Assembly: GCA_002499195.1 (NCBI GenBank)
Contig: DAKS01000024.1
Location: 1 to 23,509, forward strand
From: Euryarchaeota archaeon UBA443
Lineage (GTDB): Archaea; Thermoplasmatota; Poseidoniia; Poseidoniales; Poseidoniaceae
Length of the DNA stretch: 23,509 nucleotides
Direction: 5' to 3'
Position numbers and translations under genes: made by a program. Positions 7,123 to 19,000 of this stretch are shown one piece after another; the first letter of the stretch is position 1; every line of letters begins with the position of its first letter. The notes beneath the pieces were generated by a model. That model had not been told where the DNA came from. It did not search any database and saw only the letters and a list, made by a program, of their open reading frames with translations.

Positions 7123-9996
7123 ATGACTACGTCTTCAAAGCCGATTGTGTTTACAGTGCTCGCGTTACTGTTTTTGGCGGTTATTCCACTGCAAAATCCA
7201 GTTCCAACCGTTCTTGAGGAACAGGTTGATCCTATGTCTTCATCCGGTAGTTTTGTTGATTATGAGTTGTATATGGTTGCAGATAATAAATTAACAACAA
7301 AAGAACCTCAAGGCAGTGGGCAAGAAGTTAGCCTACTCGGAACAGGAGTTTCGTTTCAAACTAACGAACTATTATCGGACCTTACAATTAAGGGTGAATC
7401 GGGACGAATAGTAAAAATTAATCCGTTTATGAAATTTCAGAGTTCGGATAATCAATCCACTGCTGACCTAACGCTTAGCCTATATTCGGGATCAGATTTA
7501 ATCGAATCGATCACAGAGGTAATTGAGAATCCATGCACTGGGATCTTAAGCAATTGCGGTTTTTCCTCCTATCTGTTCAACTTGGACTTGGGTGCAGATA
7601 GCAGAGTAGTGGATAACGGCGATAGATTGCGCCTCGAAATTAGCGCCGACGCGTCGTGTGAAGGAGGAAACATGTTCAGCTCATGCTCACTTGATCTCAA
7701 ATATAATGGACAGGTTGGGAACGGATTTTCTCTCATTGAATTGAAGGCAAATGCATTAGCAGGCTCTCAAGTAAAGGTTCACGAAGTAGGAGATGGTTGG
7801 AGCGAAACCGAACTCACCGAATGGTCCCCAACACACCGTGTTGAGAAGAGAGAGATACAATTTACTGTTGATGTCCGTGATGCTTTCGGGCGAAATGACA
7901 TCAAATCGGTTGAACTAACTTTGGACAAGCCAAACATTCCTGACCCTATTTTCGAAAAAGAATTCGAGGACAATGATTTGAAACTGGACAATGAGGGCTT
8001 GGTTGGGAACACTACTTTCATTTACGAATCTGGTATAGAAGCAGGTGAATATCCGCTCAATCTGACGATTACAGATGTTCAGGGTAACGTTATCGTTTAC
8101 AATCATCCTCAAGGAATCACGTTCCTTGAATACGACATTTTCCTCGAGTTTCCTGTCAATCAAATCCCGAAGTTGCTCGTAGCCCCGGGTCAAACCTCCT
8201 CCGTTCAATTATCTGTACTTCACACAGGTTCGATTGAATCGGATTTGCAAGTTGAGATGGAACTTCAACAATCTCTTCCTGCGGGATGGTCGGAACCTAA
8301 CTGGGACAGCCCTGGAGGTTACACGCTGAGTGGAGGTGGGTCAAGTGCGAACCCGATTCTAACGATACAGGCGCCCGAAGATCTCAGTACTATTTCCGAT
8401 AATTACCAAATAGTTGTCGAAGCCTATGCTTACGCCACTAGTGGAGTCGATAGTGGTTCACAAGTTCGCCTCGTTTCGCTTGCTATCGATGTTGAGAAGG
8501 TCAATCAATATGGTCCACCTCAAATCGATGTATACGATGATGTTGAACAACAAAGACAGATTTTTGCATCTGATCGGCCCGAGATGTACAATGAAAATTT
8601 ATCTCATTACATCGATTATGACAAGGTGGGGGATTTCTACCTAAGCATCAGCAACGTTGGTTTTGATGATGATAGTTATCGAATCCGAATCCAAGAAATT
8701 CCCGTCGCTTGGAGCTTAAAATTCCTCGTTAATGGGACAGGTTCTGAACTTACAGAACAAGGTATTGATTCACTAACGCCAACAATTGGCCAAGGTGAGA
8801 AAATGGTCATCAAAGTTGAGGTCTATCCGCCATTCGAACGAGATGCTGTTGACATTGGACTGATTAGATTGAGCGTGACTTCGGATAATAGTGATGACGA
8901 GGTCTTCACGACGCCTGTGGCTTGGACTGTGCATCGCACGTTCGGAATCGTTGGTGAGGTCATATCTGATTCAGACGGCGGAACCTTGGGACAAATCGGG
9001 CCCGTATCACCAGGCTCAACCGTGACCTACAACGTCCGAATTACCGACTCATCGGATGATGCTGGAACAACAAGTTGGGTTATCAAAAACCCTGCTGCCT
9101 TACAACGTAATATCGATAATGACCCAGGATATGCAACATGGTTGTATGAAATCACAGATATTGAAGGAAACATCGCTTTAGTTGCACCCCTGACCGGCGG
9201 TCAATACTTCGATATCGAAGTCCAAATAACCATTCGACAACAAGTTGAAGCGGGTACACACGTCGTTTATCTCCAAGTTGCAGAGGAAGCAAATGGCGAA
9301 GAGGAGCCTCGATATTTCGATCTCCCCTTGACCATAGTAGTTGATGAAGAGGTTATTCCGGGCAACCTCGTGGTTGAACAAAAGTCACAAACCACTCTAG
9401 TTGGTGCAGGTCAAACCATAGAACTCGAATATCGAATCGATAATCTCAACAATGTCGAAGTCGATGTTGTAATTTCCATAAAGGCTCCTGCTGGTTGGGA
9501 TGCAACACTTGACGATGGAGAGATTATTTCGTTCACCCTCGAATCCTTCTCATCCAAAGATTTCACGATGCAAATCACAGCTCCTGAAAAGGTCAAGAAT
9601 GATCAGGTTGTCGAATTTGAACTCACTGTGACGCCAACAAGTTATCAAGAATGTACGGCAACTCTCTGTTACATTCAGAAACCGACCTTCCAGTTCAAGA
9701 CTGAGAATTCAGGTCTCTTGAACTCGATTATGAGCGAATTAGAAGATCCAGAGCCAACCACCATAGTCTTGTTACTTTCCGTTCTTGTCCTTGCAGGATT
9801 TGGCTTGTACCGTCGAGGTCAAAACAAGGTCAAGGCGCAAATGTTTGCAGCAATGGCTGAACCAATCCCAGTTGGATTCGATGAAAGCGTCGAATTTGAC
9901 TTTGCAGAACTCGATGATGAAGATGATTCGGACGAAGATTTTGATGATATTGAATTGGAACTTATTGACATCGAAACCATCGAAGATGAATCGTAG
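7123..9996 (+). CDS. Single-pass surface protein with beta-sandwich repeats and acidic tail
   Basis: The 957-aa product has an N-terminal hydrophobic signal segment at about 8-24 and a C-terminal transmembrane helix at about 880-896. Arg-Arg at 897-898 marks the cytoplasmic side. The large outer part reads as a chain of beta-sandwich domains. Several resemble the NEW3/COG1470-type domain, with phrases such as LPAGWSEPNWDS, PVAWSLKFLVNG and APAGWDATLDDG and a recurring Gln-Thr-rich start of each domain. Three Cys pairs (NPCTGILSNC, SCEGGNMFSSC, ECTATLC) could form disulfides. The cytoplasmic tail of about 60 residues is extremely acidic. No enzymatic motif was found. It lies 54 nt before the giant transglutaminase-like gene, so the two may act together at the cell surface. 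I do not know its function. Confidence 0.85.
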   Translation: MTTSSKPIVFTVLALLFLAVIPLQNPVPTVLEEQVDPMSSSGSFVDYELYMVADNKLTTKEPQGSGQEVSLLGTGVSFQTNELLSDLTIKGESGRIVKINPFMKFQSSDNQSTADLTLSLYSGSDLIESITEVIENPCTGILSNCGFSSYLFNLDLGADSRVVDNGDRLRLEISADASCEGGNMFSSCSLDLKYNGQVGNGFSLIELKANALAGSQVKVHEVGDGWSETELTEWSPTHRVEKREIQFTVDVRDAFGRNDIKSVELTLDKPNIPDPIFEKEFEDNDLKLDNEGLVGNTTFIYESGIEAGEYPLNLTITDVQGNVIVYNHPQGITFLEYDIFLEFPVNQIPKLLVAPGQTSSVQLSVLHTGSIESDLQVEMELQQSLPAGWSEPNWDSPGGYTLSGGGSSANPILTIQAPEDLSTISDNYQIVVEAYAYATSGVDSGSQVRLVSLAIDVEKVNQYGPPQIDVYDDVEQQRQIFASDRPEMYNENLSHYIDYDKVGDFYLSISNVGFDDDSYRIRIQEIPVAWSLKFLVNGTGSELTEQGIDSLTPTIGQGEKMVIKVEVYPPFERDAVDIGLIRLSVTSDNSDDEVFTTPVAWTVHRTFGIVGEVISDSDGGTLGQIGPVSPGSTVTYNVRITDSSDDAGTTSWVIKNPAALQRNIDNDPGYATWLYEITDIEGNIALVAPLTGGQYFDIEVQITIRQQVEAGTHVVYLQVAEEANGEEEPRYFDLPLTIVVDEEVIPGNLVVEQKSQTTLVGAGQTIELEYRIDNLNNVEVDVVISIKAPAGWDATLDDGEIISFTLESFSSKDFTMQITAPEKVKNDQVVEFELTVTPTSYQECTATLCYIQKPTFQFKTENSGLLNSIMSELEDPEPTTIVLLLSVLVLAGFGLYRRGQNKVKAQMFAAMAEPIPVGFDESVEFDFAELDDEDDSDEDFDDIELELIDIETIEDES

Positions 9997-10017
9997 TTTG
10001 TATGAACAACGCACCAT

Positions 10018-10027
10018 TTCCCTTATG
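10018..10027 (+). promoter_or_regulatory. Possible TATA-like element of the giant gene
   Basis: TTCCCTTATG lies about 28 bp before the ATG at 10051, with no convincing Shine-Dalgarno in between. This would fit a leaderless transcript starting at or near that ATG. The element is a weak match, and readthrough from the upstream surface gene (54 nt away) is equally possible. Confidence 0.25.
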
Positions 10028-10050
10028 TGCTATTGTGACGACCATAGCCC

Positions 10051-13000
10051 ATGATTGAAGCGGACACGCTGAAGATTGGTCCTTCTGTGGCAACCAAAAT
10101 GGACCGTTCACAACGTCGAACAGTGGCGCAGTCTATCTTTTTGGTTGCTTTAATGATTCTTTCAACGATGACGGCTATCGACTTTGTCACCGAAGAGGCC
10201 AGTGCGGCCTCGGATTTGGACGGTGATGGCCTCACATATGGTCTCGAATATCTCATCAATACGGCTGCTACCGATTGGGATTCAGACAACGATGGACTCC
10301 CTGATGGGTGGGAGTGGAAGTATGGACTAGACCCTCTATCTGCTAATGGTGGTGACGGAGCTGTTGGTGATCCTGATGGCGATGGAATGTCGAATCTACA
10401 GGAGTATTCCTATCTTCAACCGTCTAACTGGGATAATCCTGCAACAACAGGTGTTCTTGACAATGGCGTATGGTGGAATGGAACCATTCCAGTCAATGAT
10501 TGGAACGAAGAAGATTCAATGCAATTCAACCAACCGAAATGTGGCGATACGGGTTCTGATGGCCAAGGAAATACCATTCTGTGTGATGAGGACCCTGTCG
10601 GTAACGTTTGTGCAAATGGATTTGATGATGATAAAGACGGACAAGTTGACGGTACTGACTCCGATAACGATGGTGATGCCGATTGTTCATCCGATGATGA
10701 TGATGGAGATGGTATTGCTGACGAGGACCCTAATGGATGGGATACCGATGGTGATGGAATGCCAGATGGCTGGGAGGCTGCAAATGGTCTCAACGCTACC
10801 AGTGCTTCCAATGCGGATGGGGCTAATGGTGATCCAGATGGTGACGGATTGATCAATCTGATGGAATACGTCAACCCTTCTTGGACCACCAACTGTGGTG
10901 GAGTCCCCTGTTTCAGGCAAGGTCCTGATGGTGTTCCAACAGAAACGGTTTCTCCGTGCGACCCTGTCCAAGGCATCGGTCCAGGGGCATGTGCTACACT
11001 TACAGCGGAAGTTGACGGAATTACATCCACTAATCCGCAAGATAGTGATACCGATAATGATGGATTAAACGACTCGTACGAAGCATTGACTTTGTTGACC
11101 GATCCAACTAGTTCAGACACTGATAGCGACGGAATTCCTGACGGTGTTGAAATCAACGGTGCTTATGGTAACCCGCCTCAAGCCTCCGACCCTCGTGACA
11201 ACAATACCGATGATGATGCCTTCGATGATGGTGATGAAGATACGAATGGAAACGGAATCATCGATTCTGGCGAAACAGACCCGACGCGAAGAGAAGATTC
11301 AGGGGATGAGGACAATGATGGTATTCAGAACTGGGAAGAAAACCTTTCTTGTACCGAATGGAACGTTGCTGACACTGATTTCGGTGGCATCAATGATGGT
11401 GACGAACGCAATGTAAGTCACGGAACCGATCCTTGTGATTCATTGGTCAACTTTGCAACTACGTTTGTTTCATTTAGCCCTGCCAATCAACTCTTTTTGG
11501 CAGATGCGAGCGGGTTTAATCCGAATGGTGGAATTGGATATTACAATAATTCAGGAACCTATACCGCGTTTGGATATCTTTCAGCCTCTTGGTCAAGTAA
11601 TGCACTTCAGGGCGTTGCACCAGCTCCAACAGGCACTCCGACCTCGATCGAGAGTCGAAACGGTTCCTTCTGTCACACAGCTGCAAATCAGGATGGAACG
11701 ATCGGAACGACACGAACCTATTGTGATGATGATTACACGGACAGCGATGGTGATGGCCTAGCTAACTGGGAGGAACTTCTCGGAACCTATGGATGGTTTT
11801 CCAATCCTACTTTAGTAGATACAGATGGAGACGGTGTGAACGATTACGACGAGGTATTCGACAACACAGATCCTACCGAACCCTGTTTCAACACCTTGGA
11901 CCCCGATGGTGATGGAATCAATTCCTACTTCGAAAATACGACTGGATGTAACTTAGCATTCATCGGCATAAACAACGGTTCGACAGACATTTGGGTTACC
12001 GATTATCAAACAGTTGATACCGATAGTGGTGGTGTTGATGACCGAACTGAATATTTTGATAGTACAAATCCAGAAAACGATCCTTCGGATGATATCCTGC
12101 CGGATGACTTTGACAATGATGGGATTCCAGATGCTGTTGAAAACGCCACAGGTTCCGATTGGCGGAATCCAGATACCGACGGTGGAGGAATGCTAGATGG
12201 GGCGGAATGTCCACAACAATTCTGGTTCTTCAATTGCGTAGGTGCTCCGTTCAATCTGTTTGATCCAACCGACGATCTGCCACAAAACGATGTCATATTC
12301 TGGGCGAATAACACAACAGGCGTCGTCGATCTTGATATCGAGAAGTACTGGAGAAAGTACACCAACGATATACCAACAGGTAATTCCTATACTCACGATG
12401 ATTCAGTTCATCCCGCAGAAGAAGTTATCCCTCCGTTTACGAATCTCACTCATATGGCGAGCACGAGTTTTGCCAATGACACCATTACATGGCAGATTTC
12501 ATACAATTTCCCGGTTGGTGAAGGTGCCCTTACGCTGCCTGCTTCGACAACGAACATATCGTTTTGGGCCGATTCAGCAGTCGTACTGTCACGTACCAAC
12601 GATACGCATCTTTACATCGTAGAAGGTGGTTTTGTTGAAGAGATTATCGTACAACAACCGGAGTACTACTTTGATTGGAGTACACTTGCTAGTACCAGCA
12701 TTGCCGGTCAAGGTTTCCCGTATGAAACGGCACTGCCCGACTACTATACCGACTTGACCGATTCCCGTTCTATCGTGTACAACATCACCAGTGCGGTCAT
12801 CAACGATGCTTCTGCAGTCAACGCTTATGATCAGGCTCTCGCATTAGAGACATTCCTTCGTGATGGAAACGCTTCGACTGAGTTCAAACTCAATTTCGAT
12901 GGTTCTGGTTTAGTCGATGGTGAGGATTTGACACAATTCATGCTTGAAGTTGCCAACGAAGGAACCTGTGCTGAATTCGCAACGACCTACGTTACGATGG

Positions 13001-16000
13001 CTCGTGTCCTTGGCCTACCTGCTCGATTGGTGAGTGGATTCAAGGGTGGTGATTGGACAGGAAATGGATATGCTGTAAGTGCTCAACATTTGCGTACTTG
13101 GGCTGAAGTTCGAATTCAACAATCCTCCTCTTCTGGAGGATTGGATTTCGGATGGGTGCCATTCGATCCATGTCCCGATGCTGCTGAACTCGATATCCAA
13201 AACGTTGTCTATTCTCCGACAAATTATGATCGTGATGGAAGTGCTGGAAACATCACCATTAGCGGCAATATTCTGTTCTTGGAGAATCAAACCGCTATCG
13301 AACAGCACATCGTTAGAGCCTATCTTGTCCCTCTGGTTGATGCATTCGATGGTATTGGAGGATTGAACACTCCTGAGCGTTTACTCGAAGTCAATATCAC
13401 CGATTCTAATGGATTCTTTACTATTGAAGGGGCACTAGTTGAGATGATTGAACCTGGATTCGGTGCCATCATGCTTGAAGTTGAGCAGAAGGGTTACGTT
13501 TCAGGTCAAACGATTCTAACCCCGAATTCAACCGTCACTGGTCCCGCAAACTCATGGTGGATGAATATTACAGATGATGCTACGCTGAACCACACTTCAC
13601 CGGGTGCTATCGATGCTCCAATCGTTGGAGCAGGAGCAACAACTACCGTTGAAGGATTCATCGGTTATGAGCAATTACCATTCTTTGATTCTTCACTGGT
13701 CGTCAACTCAACCGTTTGGCTTTCGTTTACTTCATCGGTTGATGGTGCACAAAACTTGACCACACTGGTCAGCCCATCAGGAACTTGGTCGTTTGAACTA
13801 ACCTTGGATGAGCTTGAAACAAAGACCAACTTGAGTGCTACTATTGGTTACAATGGTTGGTTGCAAAGCGAGGACGGAATTACTGGTCCAAACCATCACC
13901 TCCGTCCAACACAGAAATCATTCACACTAGACATTCGAGATGCGCCAAATTTGACGGCAACTCTGGAAGGGCCTGGTACGAATTCCAGTCTCCTCCTCCT
14001 CAATGATGACATCTGGGTAAATGGTACTGCCTTGACCATTGGAGCATCACCAACAGGTATGTCTGGTAATCTCTCGTTCTCAATGCGTGAGAACAACAGC
14101 GGTGGTGAATGGACTGAAATTTTCAATCAATCGGTTAATGGAGCATTTAGTATCCAACACTTCCTCAACGCTACTGATGTCAATGTAGCAGCAGGAATCT
14201 TAGAAGTTCGATTGCGATTCTATCCAGACCTCTATGAGTCAACGGATGATGCAAATCTGAGTACAGGTGATCCATTCATTCTGGTAGGAATCCTCAACTT
14301 CGAAATCATTGCAACACCACAATTACGTGGTGAGCCAACGAATATCTTGGTTCAAATCTCGGATCATATGGGTGTCGAAGTTGGTCTCGCAGTTCCAGGT
14401 GATTATTCCTTCTCCTTTGATGGAACATGGGTCAATACGACCTCAGATCCAGATTCTTCTCTGATCACTCTATCATGGCAACTCAACACAACATCGCGGC
14501 CTGGAGATTATGTGTTTGATATTCAATACAACGGTTCTACATTGTATCAACCAGGAAATTCCTCCGGTTTGATTCGAGTTCAAGCTGAAATTGGTTGGAA
14601 CTTGTCTGTTCTACAAGATTGGACCCATCTAGGAAATACAACATACATTGTTGGTGATATCTTTGATGCACAGTTCACAACTGAACGAGTTCTTGGAAAT
14701 GATACCGTCATCTCCATGACTATGCTTGATGCGGATGGATTCCCGATCGATTTAGCCAATGGTATGCTCGACAATGCCACCGGTGAGTTCAACCTCACGG
14801 TTGTTATGCCTACGACAATTCCTTCCAACGGTTACGAAGTTGTTGTTGATTTCAACTTTGAAGCGATGGCTCCTCCTGGAGGGGCTTTCTATCGAGTTGT
14901 TGACGCCTCTACGCCTCCTAATCCGCCGATATTGCCAAGTGTGACCGTTGGAATCGAATCTGAATTCTTGGTCGAAGAAGAATTGGCTGCGATGGAATTT
15001 GTTTCTGGTGATCAAGTTATTTTCAATACCTCGGTATTTGATTTAGCCGACAAATCGAATGTTTCGGGTGTCACCGTTGAATACATCTGGGACTTTGGAA
15101 ACTCCAACCAGAGCATCGGTACAGCTGTAACAGATGCAGAAGGAAACGCTTCATTCACATGGGCTACCGCGAGCGTTGCTCCTGGCGACTACGTATTGAA
15201 GATGATTGTAGCAGATGATCTCACGGATCCGCTAGCAATTGGTAATAGTCGTAGAACTGGAAATTCCACCCTTGTCGATGTAACTGTTCAGGTACCAACA
15301 GATATCCGAATCGATTCTATACCATCGACTATTACCGCTGGAATTCCATTCAACATGCAAGGACAAATCCTTGACGATGATGATAACGCTCGAGCACTCA
15401 TCTCAGGTGTAAGGCTTGATGTATATTGGCAATCAAACCCTGATGAACTCCTGAGAAGCGGTGTTCCAACACTATCCAATGGTAGTTTCAACCTCACAGT
15501 TCCAACCGATACTTCCAACAATGGAACAGTTCGCGGTCCGCGTACACTTGTAGTCGAAGTTCTTGAAGACTCATCACCTTACTACTTGCCATCCAACATT
15601 TCTTCAGCGATCTTTGTCTTTGGTGTAACTCAATTGGAAGGCTTGCAGCCTGGGAATCCAGTCCTCGTCAATCGAGGTGAAACCGTTAATTTGAGTGCTA
15701 CGTTGGTCGAATCTAGTTTCAACTTTAGACCGCTTGGTAATCTTTCTGTTACGACTAAATTCCATGAAACATGGATGCCATCCGTAACTACAGATGGTTC
15801 CGGAATTGCGAACACATCGTTTACGATACCATCCAGTCATCCACTTGGACTCATCGTGGTCAGTTACTACTACAACGGTAGTTCAGACCTTTTGCCAACA
15901 CAAGCGAACTTGAGTAGCGTAACCGTTCGTTCACTTACCTTCATGGTCGTTGATCCAATAACCGACAATCCTGTTGCAGGTTCAAGTTTCAATGTGTCTG

Positions 16001-19000
16001 GACGCGTGGTTTCGGACAATGGAAGCGGTCTGATGAATCGAGACGGTTCACGTCTTATCACCAACGTTCTGTTTACAATCGATGGTGCACCAACTGGCTT
16101 TGCAGTTAGCAACGGCTCGGTTCAAGATGATGGCTGGTGGAATGCAAGCATTACATTGACTCCAAGCTTTGAGGCTGGAACACACGTACTGGAAGCATCC
16201 ATTGTTCCAACAGTGAATTTCTATGTCGGTTCAAGGAATAATTCATCCTTTGATAGTCGTGGATTCTCAGTGATTACATTCTTGCAACCATCATTGGATG
16301 CATTGGGTCAACCTTCGCTGAACGATCGGACCGAAAGAGGCGATCTTCTCGATGTTCGAATCTTGCTCGAGGACAACACCGGGGCGCCAATTGATGGGCA
16401 GCAAGTCACTCTCTCACTACCGGCTAGTGAAACGACCGATGAAGTATCTGTGACGGTGACAACATTTGCTAATGGGACCGCCATTGGAAGCCTTCTAGTT
16501 CCATTCAATGCATCCGTAGGCTTCAGCGATGTTTTGGCTTCATACAACGGTATTTCTGGAACGACCGGGATCATTGGCTACAATACTTCGACGGAGTTTG
16601 TAACACTCGCTCAAACGAACATGACAATTCTTGAGCATACAGAATCACTGGTTGCAGGAGAAATGCTCTATGTCAATGGTAGTCTACTCGATGATCTCAA
16701 CATGCCTCTATACGTCGATGGTGTCGAATCAGTTGCAATTGTTCGTCTCTTTGTCGACGGAGTTCCAGTCGCAAGTGTTCAGAGTGATGCATTAACAGGG
16801 GCATATTCCATTTCCTACGTCGTACCTGAGTCGACTAATTCCGGTCCACATATGGTTGAAGTTCGATTCACCGGTGGTCGCGATTGGGTAGATCCAGTTG
16901 GAATCGGCGATTCAGTCGATCCTGAATTTTACATGCCAAGTAGTGCAACCGTCGATTTCAATGTCAGTGTTCCAACCCAAATTCTGCTGATTACACCTAC
17001 CGGTGAAGTCAACAGAGAAGAGACGATGACTGTCCAAGGTCGCTTGCTGGATGTTGTTGACAACCCGTTGCAGAATCTCAGTATCGACATCTATCTTGAT
17101 GGCGTTTGGATGACCAATGTATCGACCGATGCAACAGGTCTCTTCACAGCGGTTATTCCTGTTCCTGCGGATGCAGAACTAGGTCCTGTTTCATTGGATA
17201 CACGATTTAATGGAACTGTGTTCTATCTTCCAAGTGAAGCTGGTGGAACATGGTCTGTCTTCAGTCCAATCCTAGTCACCGTTTCGGTTCCTTCTCCACT
17301 TGCTGTAACAGATACAACGACGATTACAGGAAGTGTTCTAGACAACCAGTTACAACCTATTGAAGGCCATATTGTTGAACTAGAAGTCGATGGATTCGTT
17401 TTGACTCAAGTTACTACGGGAGCAGATGGAACTTACTCGTATGAATGGACCGTACAGGAGTTCTTTAATTTCGGTGACAACTTGCTTGAAGCAAACGTCA
17501 TCGCTCAAGGATACTATCGTGAAGGTTCAGCAAATCAGAGCTTCTTCTTAGCACATCGTTCTGCAATGACACTTGAATTCGATGATGGAACCGATGCTAC
17601 CCGTGGCGACTTCTGGACTTTCTCCGGACGTTTGTATGACATCGATACCGTCGATCAGGATGGAATTGGTGACGAAAACGTCCTCGTCTATCTCGATGGA
17701 CAATATGTATCAACTGTAACCACAGCTGCTGATGGAACGTTCTCAGGTCAAGTCTATGCAAGCATGGACCTTGAACGAGGAAACGGACACTCCATACAAG
17801 TTGTCTTTGAAGGTACACAAGAGCACTTGAGTACATTGACCAACGGAACTGTTACGGTTTGGTCGAACATCATTATCACTATCGATGAGACCTCTTCGAC
17901 TCAATCAGTACGTTCTGATCCGTCTAATCCAATCCGATTAACAGGAAGTGTTGCCGAAGTTGGTGGAATTGGCGAAGTGTTCGAAAACATCGTAGTTTAC
18001 GTTGGAAATGGATCGAATTGTGTTAACAACTTCGAAGGTGCGGTTTGTTTCGAAGGCATAACGGTCGATTGGAATGTTGGTAACTTCACAATTGTTGCAA
18101 CCTCTCCAAAAGAGTTAGTACCAGGAGCTCAATTCATCAGCCTTGACGTTCCACGAGATTCTTCTCGCTACATCAATGGAGCCTCAGAATCTCATCCGAT
18201 TTATATCAAGGTCAATGCTGAAATTGAAATCTTCGTTGACAAGATAGAAGAGAATGTTGACGAGAAGGTCGATGGTCGAGTTACGATTGTTGCCGAAGAT
18301 ACTTCAGCAGCCCTTTCAGGTATTGCTGTGGAATTCTATCTTTACGCTGGAAATGGATCACAACTTGGTGCGATGACACGGGTCACTGATTCTGATGGAA
18401 TTGCAAAATTTGAGTTCAACAACGACCCACCGTATGGGGATGCTTCGACATTCGGACAAGTCAGTTTGGATGTCATCATTACTGATCCAAGACTCTCTGA
18501 GCAAACGCTTGCTGAATTCGAGAGTGTACGTCAGGCAGGCTTTACTCCAAACTATGAGTTTGAAGCTGAAGCTTCTGAAGTGAGTGCTTGGACCTACGTT
18601 GTAATGGTATTCCTCGCTGCTGCAATAGCTCTTGGAACTGTCGTGTATCGTCGTCGAGTACAAAACGAATTACTTTCCGAGATGTCTGAAGTCTTTGAAT
18701 ATACAGCGGAACTTCTCGCAGCAGGTGATGCGATTCGTGAATCGATTTTCAATTGTTATCAGAACCTCTGTGCAACTTTGCAAACACGTGGTCTTCTCCG
18801 CCGAGATTTCGAAACAGTTCGTGAGTTTGAAGTTGCAATCCGTCAGGCAACCCCTGGAATTAGTGATGAAGCACTAGAATCTCTTGACAACATGTTCGAG
18901 ATGGCTCGTTACAGTCGAGAGGAGTTGGGTCCTTCCCATCAGCAGTCCGCACAGGGTGCATTGGACAAGATGATCACAGAACTCAATTACAAGAAGTACT

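Noticed and set aside
10416..11156. 246-codon open frame on the minus strand inside the giant gene
   Set aside because: It is the antisense of the Asp-rich repeats and reads as Ser/Pro-rich low complexity, with no family resemblance.
10198..12285. Tandem DNA repeat or CRISPR-like array in the GAT-rich stretch
   Set aside because: The periodicity is at protein level, with variable spacing and no exact repeated units.
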